A stretch of 64,000 nt of DNA, taken from assembly GCA_907163375.1 (NCBI GenBank), contig CAJQUW010005364.1, positions 124,001-188,000 on the forward strand, written 5' to 3'. Source of the stretch: Prostheceraeus crozeri (lineage: Eukaryota > Platyhelminthes > Polycladida > Euryleptidae). How positions within the stretch are numbered: position 1 is the first letter of the stretch; the number at the start of each line of letters is the position of its first letter. This document shows, piece after piece, positions 58,001-64,000 of the stretch. The notes beneath the pieces are model-generated. The model saw only the letters and a list, made by a program, of their open reading frames with translations. It ran no database searches and was not told where the DNA came from. The position numbers and the translations under genes were made by a program.

Positions 58001-58860
58001 ACTTTGAAAAAGATTTTTATAAATATAAGAACAACAGTCTATTTGGTAAGACGATGGAGGATGTTAGAAAGCGCGTAAACTACAAACTAGTTAATGATGA
58101 TCAAAAGTATCACAAATTGGTCTCATCACCTCTATTCATCGATAGAGACATTATCGATGAGGACCTTATAGGTGTTAAAATGATAAAATCTGAAGTTGAG
58201 TTGTGCAAGCCCATCTATATTGGTCAAGCTGTTCTAGATTACTCCAAGCTTGAAATGTATCAACTCTTCTATAAAATACTAAAACCCTGTCCTCTCGTAA
58301 AAGAGGTTCGTTTGTTGGGTGGTGATACAGATAGTTTCTTCTTAGGTATTACCACTCAAAAAGATTTAAATTTTAATGAAGTAGGAAAATCTTTAGAAAG
58401 ATATTTTGATACATCAAATTATCCTGCTGATCATCCACTCTACTCCATCAAAAATAAGGCAAAACTTGGCTGCTTTAAGGATGAGACAGCAGGGAAGGAG
58501 ATAGCTGAAATGATTCTCCTCCGTCCAAAAATGTACAGTATGAAATTAAAGGATAGCGACGATAGCATTAAGCGCGCTAAAGGCATATCAAAATCCATTG
58601 TGCAAAATATGAAACATAAGAATTTCAGGAAAGCCTATAGAAATAAAAATATAACGTTTGTCAATATGACAATCTTAAAATCTAAGTCGCATGAGATCAA
58701 AACTCATACTTTTAGCAAACGGGCGCTTTCAGCATGGGAGGATAAGAGGTGCTGGTTAGAACACAACATATCTCTTCCACATGGACATCCTGACACAAAC
58801 ATACCACCACCCAAAAGAATTAAACTCACACTACCACATTCAGGAGACGTCTTAGCATAA
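55042..58860 (+). CDS. Polinton DNA polymerase B (protein-primed type), 1272 aa
   Basis: Replicates the element. N-terminus: two C2H2-like fingers (CADCGHIFTRKWDLTRH; CDLCIQSFETRFELSSH). Then the CFKYAVLSILHYND domain often seen on Polinton polymerases (about residues 255-370), another Cys pair (YYCDRCIRNF), and the exonuclease: VIYADIECYI (Exo I), FHNFKGYDSHMI (Exo II), YLKLDVFLLADV (Exo III). An endonuclease VII-like Cys/His insert (CPKCRKTF, VRDHDHITGKFRNALCSKCN) lies between Exo I and II. Polymerase motifs: YYDQNNLYGSSLS (A), KNNSLFGKTMED (B), LLGGDTDSFFLGI (C). All are present and in order. The true start may be upstream on short exons. Confidence 0.95.
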   Translation: MNRDDRMISLSGDASSSSELSRYGNEWECADCGHIFTRKWDLTRHIKRGVCRPKSASISEGRDDSVNDVSFSCDLCIQSFETRFELSSHRLQHTHTNDTYTNGTSSIRLTEVSINNLVRNYQMDSSETIANFEEWFHQNSSLIEALFNNLDNFRMKALIYLKIKYVKIDHHTGQIIERLEFHIPSSPATEVVDYESWLNFHIQGLKLNIDKFNERDSGLIFDGIESALFKISLLGNHSGRGSFKLPKNLKNKTAVINVDCESQCFKYAVLSILHYNDINANRNRTYSYRQWENELNFDDCNSDDMKIKDIEKFEKLNNIKIVLHVWEKGLKGVRYNSRSSCYDHVVNLLLVRQDDSEEWHYCGIPKISRLYHHLRNSTSSEIYYCDRCIRNFRSKNKFETHYEWCKRGKLQMERMPKDKEFSYRENGDELSPLRVIYADIECYIDDNIHRPAAISCYEVWHDHFRSRQNKMRVWQGEDCIYQFLQFLEQAVKFQQKYDGELYRRSLHMTADDQAKFDSCNVCPKCRKTFDDDKIKKVRDHDHITGKFRNALCSKCNFSLRMKRRTLPVIFHNFKGYDSHMIIKGGLGQMKEWKLDVIAQTREKFMAMTAKVPVDKTKENKTVYFDIKFLDSYQFMTASLASLVQNLKSLPLTQNLKKQYPNLTDEVITRKGVFPYAYFDAISKLGETSLPPIHKFKNDLTGAECKTEDYDHAQDAWIKFDCHTFGEYMIAYLKLDVFLLADVFQEFRRVALEEDKLDPVHFVSLPAMSFKSAFKMTGETIHLLQDPEMYNLFERGIRGGLTFVNKHRLKSKIVGNDQTHLKYYDQNNLYGSSLSKPLPHSEFSWLDDSDIQHFSNPSNILAIPDEGDWGYYFEIDLIYPNNIKHKTVDFPLAPESGEVSKDMFSDFMKQFHKDLESCGQPDYKPCRKLLLTQYDKENYLVHFSILKFYLEMGMILKRVHRIIKFRQKAFLKPYIDSNSQKRALAQNNFEKDFYKYKNNSLFGKTMEDVRKRVNYKLVNDDQKYHKLVSSPLFIDRDIIDEDLIGVKMIKSEVELCKPIYIGQAVLDYSKLEMYQLFYKILKPCPLVKEVRLLGGDTDSFFLGITTQKDLNFNEVGKSLERYFDTSNYPADHPLYSIKNKAKLGCFKDETAGKEIAEMILLRPKMYSMKLKDSDDSIKRAKGISKSIVQNMKHKNFRKAYRNKNITFVNMTILKSKSHEIKTHTFSKRALSAWEDKRCWLEHNISLPHGHPDTNIPPPKRIKLTLPHSGDVLA

Positions 58861-59065
58861 TCATCCTTAACTTAGTATTTTGATGTTGATTTCTGTAGAT
58901 AAACATTGTTGTTTTATGTATCGCATGAGATTGTTTTTTCCTTGTGAATATGTGTCCACATCTGTACATTCCCCATGTGATGACTTTTCCACTGAAAGAC
59001 ATTTTTCCTATCCCTGTATATTTCCACCCTTCACGAAGTAAAAAGACTTTTTGTATATAACAATG

Positions 59066-59150
59066 TTTATTGAAGTGCGCTCATGTATATATTTTCAGTG
59101 GATGTTGTATAAAGTCTATTGCTTCACATTCATGTACATATTTCAATAAA
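59066..59150. terminator. Facing poly(A) signals between convergent Polinton genes
   Basis: AATAAA at 59145-59150 on the plus strand (285 bp after the polymerase stop) and on the minus strand at 59071-59066 (95 bp after the stop at 59166). The two transcripts would overlap by about 100 bp. GTTGTATAAAGxCT is repeated at 59104 and 59152. Confidence 0.6.
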
Positions 59151-59165
59151 TGTTGTATAAAGACT

Positions 59166-60716
59166 TCACTTTGTTTTCCGAAACACTAACGTTATGAGGG
59201 ATTTAGTATCTTTCACATGGATGCACTCTTGTAAACCATTGGTAATTTTGATAGCAATAGAGGGTATAGTTTGTTTGACGACGGGATGATAGAAAATAGA
59301 TTCAAACATCTTCTCGACTATTCCATATGAAGCGTCTTTATCATGAATGAAATCACGTAAAATGTATTCTTTTTTCTCACCAACAGAAATAGGTAGAATC
59401 AAATCACTTTGAATGTAAAGGTGCTGTTCATGTTTATCAAGTGTCATTGGTGTTTCTATACCAATCGTATGCGCAGCAGCAAACACAGTTTGTAGCATTG
59501 AAAAACCAAAGAGTTTTTTCAAATTTTTACTCAATTGACATTGAATGTCATCACCCAGTTTCAGAACAACGCGTTGATTTTCAATTGAAAACGAAATGTG
59601 GTGTGTCTTTGCATCATATTTACTTTTCATCACATGCTTCAACTTCTGTTGTATATAAGGATTTACTACATGAATGAAGCTTTCAACTGTATGATATAGA
59701 CGCGGCATTATATTGATAGCAACTTTAGATTCTTCATAAGACTGGTAAATTTTCTTGATGCGATCGCCATAGATGTCCACCCACCATTCATCATTAACTG
59801 AATCAGCTTTAGTGTGATATTCATGAGAACCATACACCACACCGCTTCCAATAATAGGCGTATAATGTCTTACAAAATGACGCAAGGTTGGAGAGAAATA
59901 AACTGTAAGTTTGTCATTATATTTCTGAATAACCAACTTATTTTTGTCCGCCATAATTTTCTCTCCATACTTCTTACCCACAGTCTCATTCCATCGTTTT
60001 ACTAACTCAATAAGTGATAAAGGTTGAACACCACGCTTTTTCAAAATGATGCGTTCTTCGCATTCTACAACATCTTCATCAAATATTTTAAATCTATAAT
60101 GAAATTTGTTGATTCGAGTTGAATAAACTTTTTTAACATTTGCAGTAGCAATTGACGTTAGATGTAGTCCATGACCAAAACCAAGATGTGGATAGAATTC
60201 ACTATCCAACCTCAGCGTAAGACCTTTAGTAAAAGAATGAAAGCGGAGGAACTGTCTCCCACTCCAATGATAGATAGTAAACTCATAAGCTTTCTGATTT
60301 TTATTCTTCATGATGGAAGTATTACCACTGTTGAATGCCTTAATAATTTTCTCATTCCCAAATGGCTCATAAGAATCTGATTTTATCTGAATCCATTCAT
60401 AGTTCCACTTTCCATCTGATGTTAAATTGTATGGGAACTGAAATGCATTATTCATCGTTATTCCATCATGGGTGCGAGGAGTCAATATCATTTCTTCCAA
60501 ATCATTCACATTCTGAATATTGCTATCATAGCAAATACTAGAAACGCCAACTTCCCATTCACCTTCTAAATGCAGTGGCCGATTTAATTCTACTCGATAG
60601 TCTGATGGTTTATTTTTGGGAAATTTATTCATAGAAGCATTACTGGGCAAGTAGATTAGAAACGAGTCCTTATTTTCACTTTCCATATTATTCACATTGG
60701 AAAAATATATTAGCAT
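59166..60716 (-). CDS. Polinton structural-type protein, first of a related pair, 516 aa
   Basis: Starts at an in-frame ATG at 60716; a second Met ten residues on (MESENKDSFLIYLPSNAS) is the likelier start. The segment LNRPLHLEGEWEVGVSSICY, near residue 50, matches a motif in proteins found near Polinton-type genes in many invertebrates, and its neighbour has the same block (QLNGNWEVGVTQLVY). Both share later blocks (LRHFVRHYTP / FHQFLRHRSA; KLFGFSM / DILGFDQ), so they are diverged paralogues. A virion role is plausible from size, pairing and company but is not shown. It ends 10 bp from the start side of the gene below. Confidence 0.6.
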   Translation of the reverse strand: MLIYFSNVNNMESENKDSFLIYLPSNASMNKFPKNKPSDYRVELNRPLHLEGEWEVGVSSICYDSNIQNVNDLEEMILTPRTHDGITMNNAFQFPYNLTSDGKWNYEWIQIKSDSYEPFGNEKIIKAFNSGNTSIMKNKNQKAYEFTIYHWSGRQFLRFHSFTKGLTLRLDSEFYPHLGFGHGLHLTSIATANVKKVYSTRINKFHYRFKIFDEDVVECEERIILKKRGVQPLSLIELVKRWNETVGKKYGEKIMADKNKLVIQKYNDKLTVYFSPTLRHFVRHYTPIIGSGVVYGSHEYHTKADSVNDEWWVDIYGDRIKKIYQSYEESKVAINIMPRLYHTVESFIHVVNPYIQQKLKHVMKSKYDAKTHHISFSIENQRVVLKLGDDIQCQLSKNLKKLFGFSMLQTVFAAAHTIGIETPMTLDKHEQHLYIQSDLILPISVGEKKEYILRDFIHDKDASYGIVEKMFESIFYHPVVKQTIPSIAIKITNGLQECIHVKDTKSLITLVFRKTK

Positions 60717-60725
60717 ACTTTTGCA

Positions 60726-62123
60726 TTAACTCTTCATTCGGAAATGGAGTGTAATACTTGTCACAGCATCTTTATGAAAAGGAATCAACGCACCAGCATC
60801 ATCATAAATGGCAATATCAATTTGTGGGATGTAGTTTGATTTCAGCTTTGTATAATGCACTTTCTTGAAAGTATGCTCAGATAAAATACTGCAGCTTTTT
60901 GGCTGGTATGGTATCATTGCTAGCAATGGAGCTTCAACATCTCCCACACGTACATCTTCACCAATATTGGAATATATCTGAAAATAGTTAATACGACGCG
61001 ATAGCGACATGTCTGCGCTAGCTTTGGTTACAGTACCACTTTTAAAGATATTTTGATCAAAACCCAAAATGTCCATTAGAGTTTTATCCATAATTAGTTC
61101 AATACCTTTTCCATTTATAGTGAGAGACAAAGTACCTTCTTTTTCAGAAAATGAAATATGTTGCTCATTAATCACTTCATTTAAATAATCTACAACCAAT
61201 TTAACCGAAGTAATAATGCGAGGCATCAACACTCTTGTTTCATGTAAGAAACCACCAAAAGGCTCTACACACTTTCTGTATAAAGATACGGCCCATTCTG
61301 TATCAAATTGATTTGACCTTTCACATGGTAAATGTTGCATATCAGATTTTCCATGAACAGCTGCAGAACGATGTCGTAAGAACTGATGAAAATCTTTTGA
61401 ACAAACTAATACTAGATCATCATCATTTAATTTGCTTATTGCAATATGATTAGATGATTTGATATAAGTCAATGTTGCCACTTGTTTACCATCAACTCGA
61501 AGGAGATAATTAAATTTCTTCAATAATGTTTCAGGAGTCATGTTTGTCTTTCTTGGTTTAATCACAATCTTCTTCACCAACGTCTTCTCATTTCTTGGAA
61601 TAAGATCTACATAATAAGCTTCCTCTCGATATATTAACTGTTTATGACCACTTATGTGGTAATTAACGTTAAAATTATCATAGCTTGTTAAGGCGCTAGC
61701 GAGGTAGCCTAAATCATTTCTTAAACTTGGACTTAAACCAACAATCCAATCTTTCTCAACTACATGATGTACATAATTATAATCATCATTGTGCGGAGTA
61801 AATTGGACAATATGTTTACACGCTTTATTCAAGAAATCATATATAAACTTTTTACATGATAAGAGATCTTTCTTTGGCCACTGTGGAATGTATACTCGGC
61901 ACCCCTTTTCACATTGATAAGCAGCTGTACGCCTCATATTAATAGTCATCACCTCATGATCAAAAGTATAGACACAGTTGCTATAAACAAGTTGAGTGAC
62001 ACCCACTTCCCAATTTCCATTTAGCTGTTGTGCATGATCAATGGGAGTAGAAAAGAGTGCGGCTCGATTGCTAGTAAATCTCTTTGTAGCCGCATTGCTA
62101 AGCAAAATATGATAAAACGACAT
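60726..62123 (-). CDS. Polinton structural-type protein, second of the pair, 465 aa
   Basis: I choose the ATG at 62123 (MSFYHILLSNAATKRF); the frame is open slightly further but without an ATG. It has NGNWEVGVTQLVYSNCVYTF near residue 35, then GLSPSLRNDLGYLASAL, FHQFLRHRSA and LTINGKGIELIMDKTLMDIL. Paralogous to the preceding gene. The start faces the ATG of the PC4-like gene at 62159 with only 35 bp between, too short for two ordinary promoters, so the transcripts must start inside neighbouring genes or be spliced. Confidence 0.6.
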   Translation of the reverse strand: MSFYHILLSNAATKRFTSNRAALFSTPIDHAQQLNGNWEVGVTQLVYSNCVYTFDHEVMTINMRRTAAYQCEKGCRVYIPQWPKKDLLSCKKFIYDFLNKACKHIVQFTPHNDDYNYVHHVVEKDWIVGLSPSLRNDLGYLASALTSYDNFNVNYHISGHKQLIYREEAYYVDLIPRNEKTLVKKIVIKPRKTNMTPETLLKKFNYLLRVDGKQVATLTYIKSSNHIAISKLNDDDLVLVCSKDFHQFLRHRSAAVHGKSDMQHLPCERSNQFDTEWAVSLYRKCVEPFGGFLHETRVLMPRIITSVKLVVDYLNEVINEQHISFSEKEGTLSLTINGKGIELIMDKTLMDILGFDQNIFKSGTVTKASADMSLSRRINYFQIYSNIGEDVRVGDVEAPLLAMIPYQPKSCSILSEHTFKKVHYTKLKSNYIPQIDIAIYDDAGALIPFHKDAVTSITLHFRMKS

Positions 62124-62158
62124 TTTTATATTGCTAATCTGCAACTTTGCATAACATC

Positions 62159-62515
62159 ATGAAGACTTGGATTTTGGACTCTCTACAATATATCAGAGTT
62201 GATCGTGATGGAAACGTACATTTCAAAAATTCTCATGGTCATACATCAAGAGGAATTACATTAACATGGCGACAATTTGTCAACCTCAATGATATCATGA
62301 GGGATTTGGAATATTTTGAAACATTAAGATTCATCTCCTTGGGTGATCAAGTTTGGCTTCAACATTACAGAAATGAAATTCAAATCTACCATTCTCATTC
62401 CGCAAACTGTTTCTCATTTCGCAAATACAATTGGGAGAAGTATAGAAGATACATACATCGCTCCATCATGACATTTATTCGTCGTGAGTTCATCGCCCTA
62501 CTATGCAAATCTTAA
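62159..62515 (+). CDS. Small PC4-like protein 1, Polinton, 118 aa (tentative)
   Basis: ATG at 62159 (MKTWILDSLQYIRVDRDGNV). The block GNVHFKN, then RGITLTWRQFVNLNDIMRDL resembles the core of the single-strand-binding transcription coactivator PC4 (human GRKGISLNPEQWSQLKEQI). A second half repeats the pattern (VWLQHYRNEIQIYHS, FSFRKYNWEKYRRYIHRSI), so one chain may hold two PC4-like units. Paralogous to the next gene. The assignment rests on eye alignment. Confidence 0.45.
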   Translation: MKTWILDSLQYIRVDRDGNVHFKNSHGHTSRGITLTWRQFVNLNDIMRDLEYFETLRFISLGDQVWLQHYRNEIQIYHSHSANCFSFRKYNWEKYRRYIHRSIMTFIRREFIALLCKS

Positions 62516-62537
62516 TCAGACATGACTACCACACATC

Positions 62538-63188
62538 ATGAGTTGGAAATTGGATTCCCTACAACGTATTGAAACGGATCATGATCGAAACGTCTATTTC
62601 AAAGATTCAACTGGAAATGTGAGAAGAGAGTTTGCTTTATCTTATCGTCATTTTCAATCTCTACATCATATCATGAAGGACTTGAAATACTTCTATATGA
62701 AAAGACATTCACGTATTGGAAATCGCATCTGGCTGCGCGTCAACAATCGGCGAATTCAACTCTATCATTCCCAACTGCATACTAACTTCACATTTCATCA
62801 AGGTAGTTGGGAAAAGTATAAAAGGAAGGTACATCGCTCAATTTACTCATTCTTTCATCATGAAGCGCCATCGCTACACCATCGTCAACATTCTCCGTCG
62901 CTTCAGACTCTACACCAAAATCGATCTCACAACATTACACCAACAGCTTCCAAACAGCAAGTATTACCCGGGCCGTCCTCAAATGTTAGTGGTGAAGATG
63001 AACAATTCACGGAATCTTCAACTCTTCCCAAATGGGACTGTACAGATTCTCGGCGCCCTTTCTCATTCATCGGCGCAGTCAATGCGCTTAGAGCTACAAA
63101 GACTACTACGTCGGATATGGAAGAGGGAGAGGTGTGTGATGTCGAATCTGACTGTGGACAATATGGTGATCTCTACTCAATTGAGTGA
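62538..63188 (+). CDS. Small PC4-like protein 2, Polinton, up to 216 aa (tentative)
   Basis: The first about 105 residues match PC4-like protein 1 throughout (WKLDSLQRIETDHDRNVYFK; REFALSYRHFQSLHHIMKDL; NFTFHQGSWEKYKRKVHRSI). The rest is low-complexity (Ser, His, Gln, then acidic DMEEGEVCDVESD) and lies on top of the TBP-like gene in another frame. Either the extension is real and overlaps for about 330 bp, or the true gene is shorter through splicing. Confidence 0.45.
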   Translation: MSWKLDSLQRIETDHDRNVYFKDSTGNVRREFALSYRHFQSLHHIMKDLKYFYMKRHSRIGNRIWLRVNNRRIQLYHSQLHTNFTFHQGSWEKYKRKVHRSIYSFFHHEAPSLHHRQHSPSLQTLHQNRSHNITPTASKQQVLPGPSSNVSGEDEQFTESSTLPKWDCTDSRRPFSFIGAVNALRATKTTTSDMEEGEVCDVESDCGQYGDLYSIE

Positions 63189-63405
63189 CAGTCTATCATT
63201 TTTGAAGATTCGTACCAGCAGTTACAGTTTGTGTTATGAACCCGAACTTTTTCCTGCAGCTCTCATTAGTTGTTGGTTACCTGTGCATGTGGCAATCTTT
63301 CATAATAGTAAAGTGATCATTACTGGACTAAAATCTCATGAACAAGCAAATATGATCCTAGACTATCTCATTGAGTATGTACGTACCCAGCGGATTGTAA
63401 AATAA
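62860..63405 (+). CDS. TBP-like protein (two-repeat TATA-binding fold), Polinton, 181 aa
   Basis: From the ATG at 62860 the frame gives 181 residues, the size of the TBP core. Repeat 1 has NILRRFRLYTKIDLTTL, then NSKYYPGRPQMLVVKM and LQLFPNGTVQILGALS, matching TBP NIVSTVNLGCKLDLKTIA, NAEYNPKRFAAVIMRI and LIFSSGKMVCTGAKS. Repeat 2 has DNMVISTQL, CYEPELFPAALIS and VAIFHNSKVIITGLKS, matching QNMVGSCDV, SYEPELFPGLIY and LLIFVSGKVVLTGAK. Of the four Phe that TBP inserts into DNA, three are kept at aligned places (QLF, ELF, AIF); the one in repeat 1 before AAVIM aligns with Pro. I am confident of the fold; DNA binding is inferred. AATAAA overlaps the stop codon. Its ATG lies inside the PC4-like frame. 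Confidence 0.8.
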   Translation: MKRHRYTIVNILRRFRLYTKIDLTTLHQQLPNSKYYPGRPQMLVVKMNNSRNLQLFPNGTVQILGALSHSSAQSMRLELQRLLRRIWKRERCVMSNLTVDNMVISTQLSDSLSFLKIRTSSYSLCYEPELFPAALISCWLPVHVAIFHNSKVIITGLKSHEQANMILDYLIEYVRTQRIVK

Positions 63406-63436
63406 AAAACAATTTTTCCAACATGATGTTTTTATT
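63401..63436. terminator. Poly(A) signals overlapping the stop codons of two convergent genes
   Basis: AATAAA at 63401-63406 contains the TAA of the TBP-like gene (63403-63405). On the minus strand AATAAA at 63436-63431 contains the TAA of the protease gene (63434-63432). Only 26 bp separate the genes. Confidence 0.65.
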
Positions 63437-63893
63437 TCAAATCATGATAGAACTTACAAATCATTTTTTCATTAGAGGATGGATTACATGAAAAGTTTTG
63501 AATAACAGATGCAAATCGAGATACATGTAAACGTTTTAAGATGAAGTACAGTACAAAAGCACCACACGTTGATGAAAGTGGATGTTGTAGTATGCGTTCA
63601 TTTCGCTGATATTGACGCGTATGTTTTCTCAACCACTGCTGTGTTGGTATATTTGGAGGTTGAGCAAGAGAGTCAAATAGTTCACCACGTCGGTCTTCTC
63701 CAATAAAGATCGCTTTCCAATGCTCACCGCCTAAATTCTGTGAATGAGTGTTTAGCACAATAAAGATGGGATAGTGATTTACTGCAGGTGGTAAGGTATC
63801 GAGTGAATAGACATTATCGAAAGCTTTCAACGTCGCTTCGTCTGCATTACGCTGCACTTTAGTCTTAATATCGTCAGCAGTCAACCAACTCAT
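63432..63893 (-). CDS. Adenain-type cysteine protease, Polinton, 153 aa
   Basis: A family C5/Ulp-type cysteine protease of the kind adenoviruses and Polintons use. Catalytic motifs: GGEHWKAIFIG (His), GELFDSLAQPP (Asp), HPLSSTCGAFVLYFI (Cys). The N-terminus MSWLTADDIKTKV is the usual start, and the length is somewhat short of adenain (about 200 aa) but normal for Polintons. It converges on the TBP-like gene. A CACGTCACG site lies just upstream at about 63914. Confidence 0.9.
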   Translation of the reverse strand: MSWLTADDIKTKVQRNADEATLKAFDNVYSLDTLPPAVNHYPIFIVLNTHSQNLGGEHWKAIFIGEDRRGELFDSLAQPPNIPTQQWLRKHTRQYQRNERILQHPLSSTCGAFVLYFILKRLHVSRFASVIQNFSCNPSSNEKMICKFYHDLK

Positions 63894-64000
63894 TAACGAT
63901 TATACTGAAGAATCACGTCACGATACTTTGTAATTTCAATATTTGAATCGAAGACTGCATAAATTAATACATTGATCGTCTCAGGTAGTGTTCTTTTGAA
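63894..64000. other. Upstream of the protease gene, edge of window
   Basis: About 100 bp with no gene; the Polinton continues beyond. Confidence 0.4.

Larger units (their letters stand above)
51100..64000. mobile_element. Polinton/Maverick, large part; right end beyond the window
   Basis: Recognised by DNA polymerase B and an adenain-type protease, with a set of closely packed genes on both strands. Parts seen: a coiled-coil protein, small unknown genes, polymerase B, a pair of structural-type proteins, two PC4-like proteins, a TBP-like protein, protease. Integrase and packaging ATPase are not in the window and may lie to the right. The left end is not resolved; the satellite array at 48.2-51.1 kb may or may not belong to it. 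The long genes seen are open, so the part in view looks whole and young, but I cannot date it. Confidence 0.85.

Noticed and set aside
62716-62859. Longer start for the TBP-like protein (229 aa)
   Set aside because: The added part is the shadow of the PC4-like gene. The ATG at 62860 gives exactly the TBP core length and starts at the first conserved strand.
1-64000. CRISPR arrays, operons or other bacterial features
   Set aside because: Introns, animal-type transposons and poly(A) signals mark this as eukaryotic; the tandem repeats have no spacer pattern.

Overview
This is a eukaryotic, animal-type window: AT-rich, intron-bearing, no operons, and dominated by transposable elements. The mix (PIF/Harbinger, several piggyBacs, Tc1-like elements, LINEs, a Penelope-like element with permuted domains, a Polinton) points to a marine invertebrate. 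I cannot name the species.

Layout. 1-2.06 kb: end of a piggyBac at a TTAA, then a dead Tc1-like transposase. 5.1-5.6 kb: a 125-bp tandem repeat. 6.3-8.2 kb: a decayed transposase-like gene of a multicopy invertebrate family. 9.5-12.05 kb: a large imperfect palindrome. 13.3-16.4 kb: a complete but broken piggyBac. 16.9-21.3 kb: the best host-gene candidate, a signal-peptide exon and a 288-bp exon, both with phase-1 junctions, plus a possible last exon; a similar phase-1 exon of 315 bp lies at 43.3 kb. 23.1-33.3 kb: LINE fragments, a Naiad-type Penelope-like element and a LINE 3' end inserted in another LINE. 32.85-41.25 kb: a four-level nest, LINE reverse transcriptase > TIR element of unknown superfamily > piggyBac > Harbinger, resolved by terminal repeats and target duplications at two levels. 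41.26-42.96 kb: fossil LTR element carrying a second copy of the same TIR element. 44.2-45.9 kb: full-length Tc1-like element with a changed catalytic residue. 48.1-51.1 kb: a higher-order satellite array with C-tracts.

51.1-64.0 kb: a large part of a Polinton/Maverick. Its left end is not resolved and its right end lies outside the window. It carries a protein-primed-type DNA polymerase B, an adenain-type protease, a pair of structural-type proteins, small unknown genes, two related PC4-like proteins and a 181-residue protein that I read as a two-repeat TATA-binding protein (TBP) homologue. Two of its genes have a TATATAAG box upstream. A mobile element with its own TBP-like and PC4-like factors is the most striking observation here and would be a self-supplied transcription-initiation module if confirmed.
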